From Halichondria panicea (Eukaryota; Porifera; Demospongiae; Suberitida; Halichondriidae): DNA of 64,000 nt. The stretch covers positions 4,512,412-4,576,411 of the forward strand of contig NC_087385.1 in the NCBI RefSeq assembly GCF_963675165.1, given 5' to 3'. Made by a program: the position numbers and the translations under genes. Positions 22,456-37,465 of this stretch are shown here, piece after piece. A model generated the notes under the pieces. That model searched no databases and was not told the DNA's origin. It worked only from the letters and a program-made list of their open reading frames with translations. Each line of letters opens with the position of its first letter. Position 1 is the first letter of the stretch.

Positions 22456-24645
22456 ATGGATGGGGGCAGTAACAGTCAAGATGTTGTGCTATCTCATGAA
22501 AAAGCACCTCTGCTCAGCTCAACCAAAGTAGACACAGCTACAGACAGGTCTATCCAAGCAACCCAACCGTCTGCTGAACCAGTTATTCGCACATACCTGT
22601 GGAGATGGATTGTCCTTATCATCTACTCAGTCGTCTCAATTTCAGTCAACCTAGTATGGATATCATCAGCCCCTATAGCAGACATAATGACCTGCTACTA
22701 TGATGTGTCCGTGTTCTGGGTGAATGGACTGTCTGAGGTGTACATGCTCATGTATTTGATCGCTTTGTTCCCAATTGTCTGGCTTCTAGATAAATATGGG
22801 CTAAGACTGACAATGATATTAGGGGCTGGTTTCAATGCTGCAGGGGCTGCACTCAAAGTGGCAGGCACAGGTAAGGAAGTGTATAGTCTCGCCGGGCCAT
22901 ATACTTTGAAGGGAGCAACAATTAATTTCTCCCCTTCAAAGTATCTATGGCCTGTACGGGCCGTGCTGTGAGATTGACTGAACAGCCATTTCAGTTCTAG
23001 GGAATCATGCTCTTGTTGCATTGTGAATTGTGAATAGAGTGCTATTTTACAGGGTCAAATTATTTTTGGATAACTATGTTTGGTCAGACTCTGGCGGGAT
23101 TGTCGGATGTGTTTATCTGGACAGCTGGTCCTCTCCTTTCTGAGGTGTGGTTTCCATCAAGAGAGAGGGCCACAGCCACAGCTATTGGAACAGCCATTTC
23201 AGTCCAGGTGAGTTGCAATAAGATAGTTTGTCTTATTTATATATCTGTGCATGTGGTGCCCCTCATTATTGACAATCGCTTGTCAACAAAGGTTGTAACA
23301 GCATCCAGTTTTGGTAGGGCCCATAGTACCCTTCTTAAAGTAATCTCCATTTGCAGTCTGGTGTTCTGCTTGGTCTGGGGCTGACTCCGTTCATAGTGCA
23401 CAGTGACCTGAGTCTCCAGTTTGCAGTGTGCGGGAACACAACCATTCCTCCCTTTGCCAACCCGGGGGAGACTAAAGAATGGTCCGACTTCATATTCTCT
23501 AGACTCTTGTATTTCAATATTGGAGTGGCTGCATTGAGCCTTCTTGCATTTATTTTCACTCTTATAGGTGAGCTGATAGATATTTCTTTGATGATAGTAC
23601 CAATGTGTGTTTTAATGACCACATGGCTGTATCTTTTCTACAGCTTTCCACAATGCCCCGCCCACTCCTCCAAGCATCTCTCGTAAGCTAGAGAGCGAAC
23701 ACAAACAGTCGACAGGTTTTCAGCAGTTCAAAGAGTTCCTCATTACCACACTAGGGGCATTCAAGAATGTACACTTTGTTCTCTACATGATTGTTGCTTG
23801 TAAGTGGCTTCTTGCATCTTATAATTATAATCACTGTAATTTGCCATAGCAATAATCCTAGCGATGGCTTGTACTATGGAATCCGTCATCAACGAAATAG
23901 TCCATCCCTTTTTCCCGGTAAGGTTACTGGTGTTCCTGTTCTGTCTATTCAAATGCATTTTAACAGGACTATGATGAGCAAATAGGGTACCTTGGGATCA
24001 CTGCACAAGCAACCTCTATCGTTGCTATGTTTGCAGCAGGCATTGTGCTTGATTGGACCAAGGCATTCTAGTGAGTGTTAAACATTGCTAGTAGCTTCAT
24101 GAATTTGAACAGCTCATCATTGTTCTTTGCATTATTTTTTCCCCAGTGCTATGAATCTGTTTGTGTGTGTACTCTCTGTCGTCTGTGTGGTAGCATGGGC
24201 AGTGTTAATTCTGTTCCAGACAAATTTTTACCTACTGTACATACCCGCCGTACTTTTAGGGTAAGCTCCTCCAATTATCCCCTCTGACCATTATACCAAT
24301 CCTTATAACATTTACATAGACTTAGTATGGCTTCCTTCCTTGCTGTGGCTTATGAGTATGCTATTGAGATGACCTATCCCCTCCCGGAGGGTACCTCCGC
24401 TGGCCTCATCAATGCTGGATCACAGGTGAGCTAGCATAACTATAGCACAACTTTTATTTCATGTGTTTTTCCCCCACCCTCAGCTGTTCTCCATTGTCAT
24501 CATAACTATAATGAGCTACTTTAACAGTGTGCACATGGAGTCAGTGGGATTGTGGTTCATAGTTGGAATCACTGCTCTGGGCTGCCTCATCACTATCTTT
24601 GTCAAACCAAAACTCAGAAGAGTAAACATTGAGAAAAAACAATAG
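22456..24645 (+). CDS. FLVCR-like MFS transporter 2 (SLC49 family)
   Basis: Tandem paralogue of the preceding gene with the same nine-exon layout and, for internal exons, identical lengths: 22456-22870, 23053-23207, 23357-23567, 23644-23799, 23850-23917, 23967-24070, 24147-24260, 24320-24425, 24484-24645 (496 codons plus stop). Landmarks: WRWIVLIIYSVVSISVNLVW, WVNGLSEVYMLMY, LLDKYGLRLTMILGAG, LSEVWFPSRERATATAIG, EMTYPLPEGTSAGLINAGS. The N- and C-terminal tails differ most between copies, while the TM core is closely kept, suggesting that both are functional. The intron at 22871-23052 contains a short hairpin repeat. Confidence 0.9.
22893..22954. repeat. Short inverted repeat in an intron of transporter 2
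   Basis: GGCCATATACTTTGAAGGG is mirrored by CCCTTCAAAGTATCTATGGCC about 15 nt later, forming a strong hairpin. Possibly a small MITE. Confidence 0.7.
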
Positions 24646-24803
24646 TATTATACTTTTTTAGACTGTTATCTTGTGAGCACACAATATATTTTTATTTTTA
24701 TCATGCATGTCAATAATAGAGTGGGATAATAAAAATGGCATAAGTGATAAGTGTTGCAAGTGACAAGATAGATACACGTATAATTATCATTAAAGAAAGT
24801 CAA

Positions 24804-27800
24804 TTAACTGTCCTCCTGGGGTGGAGAATCATCCCCTTCCTCCTTGGGTGCTACCTTTTCAGCAACCCCTTCCTCCTTGGGTGCTAACTGTTCACCTTCC
24901 TCCTTGGGTGCTGTCTCTTCAGCAACCCCTTCCTCCTTGGGTGCTGTCTCTTCAGCAACCCCTTCCTCCTTGGGTGCTGTCTCTTCAGCAACCCCTTCCT
25001 CCTTGGGTGCTGTCTCTTCAGCAACCCCTTCCTTCTTGGGTGCTAACTCTTCAGCAACCCCTTCCTCCTTGGGTGTTGTTTCTTCAGCAACCCCTTCCTC
25101 CTTGGGTGTTATCTCTTCAGCAACCCCTTCCTCCTTGGGTGCTGTCTCTTCAGCAACCCCTTCCTCCTTGGGTGCTGTCTCTTCAGCAACCCCTTCCTTC
25201 TTGGGTGCTAACTCTTCAGCAACCCCTTCCTCCTTGGGTGCTAACTCTTCAGCAAACAATTCGTCAATCTCTTTGATAGCATGCTCATTACTGGAGCTCC
25301 CATGGACTGCGTTTTCGACAATGGACAGACCGAACTGAGCCCGGATTGAGTTAGGTTGTTGATCCTTGGCCTCCTCTGGGTTCACAGGTCCCATCAGAGC
25401 CCTCCAGCCCAGCACTGCATCCTCACGAGACAACACCATGAACAAAGACTCACCACTGCAGCAGCAGAACACAGTCACATAATAATAGTCATGGAAATGT
25501 ATAGTATAAAACTGTGGGTCATAAGGACAACTACTGTACGTAGCACACTGTGGGTATAGTGGGTGTATCATTATCTCACGTTGTCATCATTGTGGTGAGC
25601 TCTTCAAAGTACTCAGAGTCCTTGTGTCCACTGTATAACTGCTCAGCCATCTCCTTGGTCAGCTGGGCCTTCTTGCTCATGGATATCTTAAACCCAGACT
25701 CCTCAATCTTAGACAGAATATCTTCTGCAGGTAGAAGACAAAAGTGATGCTGAAAATAAATGACAACTTGTAGTGGAAATCAGGAACCTATTACCAGACG
25801 ATGGTCGATATAATAAGAATTTCACCACGTGCACAAACCTTGCTCGTTGAAAGCTCCTGGCTTGATGACTGCCAACGTATTCTCCACTGGAAAAAAGAAC
25901 CCGATTTCTTTCTCAGCCTCGTCAGGATTGGACGACCCGTGGAGCGGGTTGATTTCTGCCCCCTCCACTGAGAACTCAGCTCGAAGATTGGGTTGTGCGT
26001 CGTCAGACCTTCACAAATTATATGCACTAAATTGTAAACTGCTATTATTATTAGCTTACGATTCAGGGTCCTCTTGCTCAGCTTTTTCAACAATCTTTGG
26101 ACCCAATAGCTTCCTCCACTCAGAAACTGCCTCCTCTCTTGCAAGACAGAGAGCCAGCATGGGGCCACTATGTGTACAGTTGCAGTTGCTTGAATGTATG
26201 TGTTGTGATATCAAGATATTGTTGTTACCTGGACATGCTGGTGGTGAGGGAGTCATAGAAGTCTTTGCCTTCATGTTCCTTATAGAACTCCATGGCTTGT
26301 TCCTTAGTGAGTGTAAGTTCCTTTTGAAAGGCCACTTCAAATCCAGCTTCATTAATTTTCTCCATTATAGCCTCTGCAGCAAAATTTTATACTTACGTTT
26401 ACCACTAGTATCTATGTATCTCACCTTTGTGCATGGCCAATGCCTCGGGGCGAATTAGAGCAAGGGTCTTCTCAATAGGAGGCTCAGTACCCGGTACCCA
26501 TGGCACTTTAAATCGGGGCAGAAAAAAGGCCAATTCTCGAGCAGCTGTTTCCTGAGAGTCACTGGCATGTACTGCATTCATCTTAGCATCTGTACCAAAG
26601 GTTGCTCGCAAACTGAGGAAAAATGTGATATAACATGAATCAATATCACACGAGTGTACCTCTCAGGGGCTTCTGTTTTTGCCAGCTCCACATCTTTTGG
26701 CCCAATGACAGTTCGTAGGTCCTCCAAGACACCTTCTCCAGTGTCACCTTTGGTTAGTACCAGCGTCATGCACGGGCCACTGCTCATGAACTCAACCAGC
26801 TCCTCAAAATGATCCTACACGATGTGGGAAATTGACATACAATCATGATTATTATATTGCAGATATACCACAGAATGCCGAGAGTTTTAGATCTTAGCTT
26901 ACCACTCCTTCATGCTGCTTGTAGAATTCAGCTGCCTCCTCTTTGCTAAGAATCCTCTCTTCCATGGCTAACACTTCCATTCCCTCAGCTTTCAACTGTA
27001 AAGTACCCATGTACATACCACATTCACTCAATTAAAGGGTCTTACCCTTTCCACAATTTCGTCAATTTTCCCAGCCTGGACAGCGTCTGGTTTGATGACC
27101 ATGACGGTGCATTCCTTGCGAGTTGGTTCAGGCCTCTGTTCCTCAACTGGCTCCTCCTCCACCACTTCATCCTCCAGCACCACCTCTTCAGCATCCAGAC
27201 TCTCGTCCACAATCTGAATAAGAAGTAGTAAATACAGCAGAATTCTCAGTGCCTTCTCGGTGGCTGACATTATTTTAATCACGCTTACTGGAGTTCTTTC
27301 AATGCCCTCGTCGATGACCTTGTGCTCTATTTCCAGCTGTTTCTTAATATTTTTCTCGAGTTGAGGCCCCATTGCCCCTCTCACCACAGACACCAAAACA
27401 CCACCCTACAAGAGAACACAGTGAGAGCATTTATAAGAGACCAGATATCCGTATAACTGTAGGGCTAGATCTACATCACGGTCATGATTATTGATTACTC
27501 ACTGAGTACATGAGGAAAGTTGGTTCAGAGTGCCCCCTGTATGGCTCCAGGAAATCAATGGTGTTGCTCTTTGCCTGTAGGTGGAGGTGTAGAAATTTAT
27601 AGTAAAAATTAATAGGTAAACTTACAATAGCAAATCTGAGCAAATCATCTCCGAGCTCATTCTTGAGTCTCCTGAATAGCCCAGTCACAGCCTTGCACGG
27701 TCCACACCACTCAGTGTAAATGTCCATCACTGGAGAGTGTGAGAATGAGTATAAGTATCAATGTACAGCTAGCTAGCATACCTTGGAGTCCTTCCTTTGA

Positions 27801-27919
27801 CACAAAGTTATTCCATTCTTCCTCGCTCTCCACAGTCTCCTATATGCAATAGATGTGTGTAATAGTTAACTATTCAAATACCCACATACCTGTAATGCAA
27901 TCTGCCTCTTTGGTGGCAT
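24804..27919 (-). CDS. NME8: Thioredoxin domain plus three NDPK domains protein (NME8/TXNDC3-like)
   Basis: Family members are axonemal proteins of cilia and flagella. Exons: 27919-27890, 27839-27782, 27729-27626, 27574-27503, 27405-27289, 27213-27046, 26995-26903, 26814-26660, 26612-26425, 26373-26229, 26167-26060, 26008-25839, 25724-25580, 25455-24804 (734 codons plus stop, all phases agree). Start MPPKRQIALQ resembles the family start. A thioredoxin fold with active-site WCGPC is followed by an acidic linker and three NDP-kinase modules with the His-containing motifs NAVHASDS, NPLHGSSN and NAVHGSSS, so a candidate catalytic His is present in each. The third module keeps GPVNPEEAK and SIRAQFG, strongly NME8-like. 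Unlike vertebrate NME8, the C-terminus carries about 13 copies of an 11-residue Glu/Lys/Pro repeat. Confidence 0.93.
24829..25255 (-). repeat. Coding 33-nt minisatellite at the NME8 C-terminus
   Basis: About 13 head-to-tail copies of a 33-nt unit encode APKEEGVAEE(T/L), with one shortened copy (APKEEGEQL). Copies are nearly identical. The product would be an acidic, probably disordered or helical tail. Open frames on the opposite strand are by-products of the repeat. Confidence 0.92.
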
Positions 27920-28078
27920 CTCTTGCTTCGGTTTGTGAGAGAAAAAACTGTCAAGATCAAAGCAAAATTTATGTTGGCTAGTTGCTATGCTAAGAAGCAG
28001 CCCCGCCCACTTTTCTGCAGAAGTGAAGTCACGTGCTATTAAAAACACAACTTCCCTTTTCCGTATACTAAAGTGCAA

Positions 28079-28315
28079 ATGTGCTGGATTGTCATTGCTG
28101 AAAATGGCGAGAGAGCTGTGACCGTTCTGAAGACTCTACTGACTCTGAACAAGCTGCCCAAGGTCCCAACAGTCATCCAGTCTTGTCACCGTACGTGGCT
28201 GTCCTGATCGTGTGTCTAAACTATTACCAGTGAGGGTGTGAAACAAGTACTGGAGCATCCTCAGATAGCTGGTCTATCAGTTGAATCATATCCCACCACA
28301 CGTACGTACATATAA
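28079..28315 (+). CDS. Small two-exon candidate gene, function unknown
   Basis: I do not recognise this product. An ATG at 28079 opens MCWIVIAENGERAVTVLK followed by TLLTLNKLPKVPT. A second segment, EGVKQVLEHPQIAG then LSVESYPTTRTYI, ends in TAA at 28315, six bases before the PAK start. Joining them in frame needs a donor at about 28193 and an acceptor before 28229, an intron of only about 36 nt, which is shorter than any other here. Composition looks coding. It could instead be 5' leader of PAK, or two short upstream ORFs. Confidence 0.3.
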
Positions 28316-28320
28316 AGACA

Positions 28321-31995
<3,675 letters not shown>

Positions 31996-32415
31996 ATGCA
32001 TCTTTCATTGATAGCGGACTGCTATAAACAGTTACTTATTATTATGTATTGTAGGATCAATTTGTGAGTACGTGTGTGTATGTGTACAATGTAGTGTAGA
32101 TGTGTGCTGTAAATTAGTGTTTCAATTGACTTGTTTTTAGTCGTGCACTGATTGGTTGTACACTGTTTGTTATCACTGTTTCAATGACTTGACGTGTGGA
32201 TCTGATGCCCTATACCAAAATAGTTGACGATGCAAGGTGGCAAATAATAATTGAAATTCATACCCCTCACAGATTATCAGCCGTTATTGTTCAATAAGGT
32301 GACCTGATTTTAGATAACAGCAAAATCATAAGTTACAAAACATTAGCTATAATAATTTTATTATACAATGTCATAATTATGTTTCACTACTACAAACACA
32401 ACAGCAATTGCACTA
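31996..32415. other. Tail-to-tail intergenic region, PAK and MCCC1
   Basis: About 420 bp between the PAK stop and the MCCC1 stop on opposite strands. AT-rich, with AATAATTTTATTATA near the MCCC1 side as a possible polyadenylation region. I see no gene or repeat in it. Confidence 0.5.
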
Positions 32416-35400
32416 TCATTTGTTAAATTCAACAACTTTAGAGAATGGGGGTACACTGTCTTTGATATCATAGAACACACTCTTGATGACACCATCTTTG
32501 TCAGCCATAATATTGCTCTGCAGACAAGGACAAAAACGAAATCAATACTATGTAGCAACTGTAATTATAGTCATGCACGAGTGAGTGCTCATAATTATAA
32601 TTATGGTTTCAAATTAAGGGCCCGTACTACAAGCACATGAATTTTTTGTGTCTGTAAATACCTCCATTTTCATTCCTTCAACTGTCATGACAATGGTTCC
32701 CTTGGTTACTTTGTCCCCCGCTGCTACGCCCACTCGAACAACCGTTGACGGATACTTGGGTGACCTCACTCCCCCCTCCTCTGACTTTTGCTTCTTTTGG
32801 ACAAACTCAGCCATTGGTAGCTCCACACTGAAGCTTCCTGCCTGCATGTGAGGTCAACAACAAAAATCAATCTTGTTTAATAAAGATTTCAAATAAGGGC
32901 TAAATAGTAAAAAGTTATAAGGTCTGCGGGCTAAATAGCAACAAGTTATAAGGTCTGCCCATTATGCTGCATGCATGCACTCACTCTAGTAAAGATGTGC
33001 AGTTGTCTGTCGACCAAGGCTACATTAGCTTGAAATGTCCTCTCTCCAACAAACCCCTTCACCGTACCACCCTCTTCCAGCCAGCTGCTGGCCTCCATTG
33101 GAGAGGAGTCTCCCATAGACACTGTGTATCGATTGTTTCCTCTGTATGACACGTCTACTTCTACGGCTGCAAGGTGTTACAGAGTAAGTATTTGGTTGCA
33201 AGGTGACAATGCATGAACTCACTGTTGTCTTTGTCTTTGAGGCAGACTGTCCTATTGTGCACAGTGTTGACTCTCTGTGCAGACATGTCACAGAATGGGG
33301 AGAAAGGATCTGAAGAGATATAATTTCACCACCAAATTAGCATGTACAGACAGCATAGTGACTTTGTTACTAGAGCCTACCATGAACATAGGCTTCAGTA
33401 GATTTGTGAGATGCTCCTTCAAGAGCCAGTAGGGAGAGTGCTGCCTCCATGACTGACAGAGAGGGTAGGGGTTGAGGTGGCGGGAACAATGCCTCACTGT
33501 GTTGCTGCAGAAATTGTAAAGTTTGTCACTTCCTTGTACACTCTCAGGGTACACATGAAAATTAGCTCCTTAAATTAGGCAATTTATCAAAGCTATCTAG
33601 CACTTGTTTTTGGGGACCCATTATAGTAAGGAAATATGCGTATGGATTTTGTACCTCAATAAATCCAGTGTGAACATCTCCCTCTATGAACTGAGGATGG
33701 GAAGACAGCCTCTGGAGGAAGTCAATGTTGGTGCTCACACCGGCAACCTGCAGAGTGAATGCTGTCACATAACCTAAATATTCCCACACAACGAGCACCT
33801 GATAGTGTTTCAGTGACTCAGTGAGCTTCTTGAGTGAGGACTCTCTGTCCTCTGCCCACACTGCCAGCTTGGCAATCATTGGGTCGTAGTATGTCTTCAC
33901 TTCATCTCCTGCACAATAATGATTGTGATGAAAGAATCAACTTAATTTCTGCGATACAAAACAGGGGAGGGCACTGCACAAAGATACCTTAGGTTGTTCC
34001 TACACCTATGAATACAAAAGTGAAAGGCTGTACCTCACTGGTTGCTAAGGCTTTTGTCAACAAACAAAATACTACCTTGTTTGACGCCAGTGTCCACACG
34101 GATGGTCTGTGACGTGGTGGGCGGGCAAAGGTGGTGCAGGTGACCAGGACTGGGTATGAAGTTTCTACACAGCACAATTAAATCAAACACATAACACAGT
34201 GTACATAATATTACATGAATAGCATTTACAACAAAACTTACTTGTCTGGGTTCTCAGCGTATATTCGAGCTTCAAAAGCATGCCCTCGAGGGACGAGTTC
34301 AGATTGGTTTTTAATTGGTAGGGGTCTCCCCGCTGCTACTCGTAGCTGCCATTCCACCAGGTCAGTTCCTGTAATCATTTCAGTGATTGGGTGCTCGACT
34401 TGAAGCCGAGTGTTCATCTCCATGAAGTAGAACTTTTGCTGGGCGTCCATGATAAACTCCACTGTCCCGGCACCCACGTACCCAACGGCTTGAGCAGCAC
34501 TAACAGCTGCAGAGTATATCCCCTCTCTAACGTCTGATCTCAGGCCAGGCTGAAGGAAAGGATCACCAACATAATCACAACTAGATACAGTCAGAAAGGG
34601 CCAAATCCCAATCATTACTGTAACAATATTATTGTTACTACTGTATCTCTCCATTCTCTCCTAGCTACCTAACTTACTGCTGGTGCTTCCTCAATAATCT
34701 TCTGGTGTCGTCTCTGTACGCTACAGTCCCTCTCAAACAAGTGCACAGTGTTACCTTGCTTGTCTGCAAAAATCTGGATCTCTACGTGTCTTGGCCTCTC
34801 CACAAACTTCTCCACCATGACCTTATCATCACCGAAACTCTTGAGTGCCTCAGAGCGACAAGCATCCAGTGCCTCCTGGAAGTGGTCAGCCGAGGGCACT
34901 ATCCTCATGCCCTTACCTCCTCCACCCAAGTCAGCTTTGATCATCACAGGGTACCTACAGAATAGTACGTGCTATAATTAACAACACCAGTGAACACACA
35001 CACACACACACACATTACAAGGCAATAGAGTGATGCACGAGGTAAAGGGCTCACCCCATTTTGTCGGCCTCTACCTTGAGACGTGGGTCTGATTGGTCCT
35101 CTCCAAAGTACCCAGGTACCACAGGCACACCTGACTCACTCATAATCCTCTTAGATACTCTACATGGCACACACAGGAATGATATGTACAATAGCCCGGC
35201 CTATATCCTCACCTCTTGACTCCCATCTTCTCAATGGCAGAGGGGGGTGGGCCAACAAACTCCACCCCCTCATTTGTACACAGCTCAGCAAAATGTTTGT
35301 TCTCGGACAGAAAACCGTAGCCTGGATGTATGGCCTGTGCTCCTGTTGCCTTGGCAACTTCTATTATTTTGTCCTGTCTCAAATAGCTCTCACTAGAAGG

Positions 35401-35836
35401 GGCAGGGCCGATACAGTAGGCCTCGTCCGCCTTGTGTGTGTGTGTGAGGTGAGTGTGGTGAGTGATAATTGTTTTGTGACTGATTGGAGGGGTGTATAGA
35501 TTACAACATATCGGGTATTACCACATACCATATCAGCGTGCATTGTATTCCTGTCGGCCTCACTGAAGACAGCCACCGAGCGAATACCCAATCGATGTGC
35601 TGTGCGCATAACCCTACAAGCAATCTCTCCACGATTGGCTACCAGGATCTTGTCGAAGAGTTGCTGTGAGTCTCCCGACAGCTCTCTACACAGCCACACA
35701 CTGCACAGTACAGAGGGAGCACACACTCACTCAACAGTGCACAGTGTATCTAACACTAGCACTAGGCTCATACTCACCTGCGTAGATGTCTCTTTTGCCC
35801 GACCAAAGGCAGTCTAAGACACCTCAGGGCAGCCAT
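32416..35836 (-). CDS. MCCC1: Methylcrotonoyl-CoA carboxylase alpha (biotin) subunit
   Basis: Mitochondrial leucine breakdown: with the beta subunit it carboxylates 3-methylcrotonyl-CoA using biotin and ATP. Exons: 35836-35778, 35685-35529, 35430-35213, 35159-35055, 34954-34678, 34549-34242, 34164-34076, 33908-33799, 33747-33655, 33504-33381, 33309-33223, 33166-32985, 32841-32662, 32517-32416 (696 codons plus stop). A basic presequence ([20 protein letters not shown]) suits mitochondrial import. The biotin carboxylase domain shows [71 protein letters not shown] and EARIYAENP. The biotinyl domain ends with EGMKME, where most family members have AMKM; the target Lys is kept. Strongest alternatives, PCCA and pyruvate carboxylase, fit the linker less well. 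Confidence 0.93.
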
Positions 35837-35992
35837 TGCTTGCTTTAATTATTAAATTGACCTATCCGACCTCCACTAGATCTATAAGGATATTCACGGT
35901 TCCCATTCACAAACACTCAAACAACCAAAATAGCTACATAAACATGAATTTTCTTCTATATAGGCAGTAACAAAATAATATCTAACAGTGTT

Positions 35993-37372
35993 TCACTTTT
36001 TAATTGGTGTGTGAAGCTCTCTGTAAAGGAGAGGAAAACGTATTCAATGAAGTTAAAACTCACAAAATTGTTCATACCTTTCACCAACTTCCATTGACTT
36101 GAGATTGAGCATTAGAGTCTCTGCATTCAAGTACACTCTATTTTGGGACTGTGCAATCTGCAGCAATATAGAAATTCACACTGAAAAAAGAAAAAGGCAA
36201 TTAAATCATTTTCTTACCGTCCTTGCAATGGTCTGTGCAGCTCTAATTCTTCTCAGCTTGAGATATCCAGGGTTGCCAGCAATAGCTTTACCAATGTGGA
36301 GAAGAGGTTAAGGATAGCAACACAACACAGAGTGTATAAATCAAGTATCGAGTATATAGAGGATATCATTGTGGCTGCTTCAGCCTCTCCCTCAGCCTGT
36401 ACAATCTTTTCTTGTCGTTCTTGCTTAGCCTTCTCCACCACAAACGTGGCACGCTGAGCCTCTTGTTGAGCTGTGGGAGGGTGGGGTTAGTGAAATACAG
36501 CTGGCTTGTACTTATATTTTGTGAGCTCACCAACTTGCTTGGACTCCACTGCGGCTGTGTATTCTCTGCCAAAACTCAAGTCAGTCTGTAAGCGCCATTA
36601 ATGATTGCATATATGGAGTCCTAAATAATGCATTAACTCACAAGTGACACATCATCCAGAACGAGGAAGAAGTCTTTCGCCCTCTCCACAAGCTGTTCCC
36701 TCACCAGATTGCTAACCTGGAAAAAATTAATTGCAAGGAATTACACAATTTTCTCTCTTACCTTTCCACGCTGAGTGATGAGTTGGGACGCATTAAACTG
36801 AGCGACCACAGCCTTCAACACCTGCAGAGGACACAGTATCACTAAACAAGTACTGTATCAACCCTGAGAATGCTTCCTTTAAACTCACCTCATTGCAGAT
36901 AGAAGGCAATACTCTCTCATCATAGTCCTGGCCCAGTTGACGGTACAAGCTCGGCAGCTCAGACTGACTGGGTCGGAAGAGCACTCTCAGTCCAATGTTG
37001 ACCATCTGCAGATCCTTGGATCCAGTCGGAGATGTGAGGAGCTTGGGGCGAGCACGAATGTCATAGATTATGGGGTATTGGAACCAAGGTATGCGGAAAT
37101 GAAGACCTTCCCCATAGATGGTTTTCTGGACTCCACTGATTCTACTGAATATGATGGCACGATGACCACCATCAACTGGAAGGAGTGTGACTTTAATATA
37201 ATTATGGCAATAGTGAATACATCAAAGAATCCTCTACCAGACTACCTGTGTACAGTGACTGAGATATTCCGTATCCAATGACAGCTGCAGTCCCTAACAG
37301 CTGTAGTCCAATCCCAGTGCCCTTGGGTATTCCACCACCACTTTGAAACAGCTTCTGTAACTGCTGGGCCAT
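35993..37372 (-). CDS. PHB2: Prohibitin-2
   Basis: Inner-mitochondrial-membrane scaffold that forms rings with PHB1. Exons: 37372-37246, 37175-36889, 36821-36762, 36716-36642, 36585-36531, 36470-36367, 36295-36218, 36157-36078, 36020-35993 (297 codons plus stop, against 299 in human). An N-terminal hydrophobic anchor ([15 protein letters not shown]) is followed by the SPFH/band-7 domain ([64 protein letters not shown]) and the coiled coil [20 protein letters not shown], then [14 protein letters not shown]. The ending [16 protein letters not shown] is short. All junctions are GT-AG except one AT-AC intron at 36296-36366. Confidence 0.95.
36296..36366 (-). other. AT-AC intron, U12 (minor spliceosome) type, in PHB2
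   Basis: Seventy-one nucleotides on the minus strand. It starts ATATCCTCT (U12 donor consensus ATATCCTT), has TATCCTTAACC near its 3' end (branch consensus TTCCTTAAC) and ends CTCCAC. The branch adenosine is about 12 nt from the end, as expected for U12 introns. Using these ends keeps the frame exactly (GCC ACA ATG then ATT GGT) and restores the conserved block before NPGYLKL; no GT-AG alternative does. Confidence 0.88.
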
Positions 37373-37465
37373 CTTGTCTAGCCTTCTTTTGTGTCCACGT
37401 GGTCAACACTTGTTAGGATTAGTAGCCGCGGTGTTGTTTGAATACTTTCTGCCTTCAGACAATCC

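Noticed and set aside
25000-25260. CRISPR-like regular repeats
   Set aside because: Direct repeats without unique spacers, inside a coding exon of a eukaryotic gene.
24821-25338. Two overlapping plus-strand repeat proteins (PPWVLSLQQ and SSLGAVSSAT types)
   Set aside because: Antisense shadows of the NME8 33-nt coding minisatellite; no start context or splice structure.
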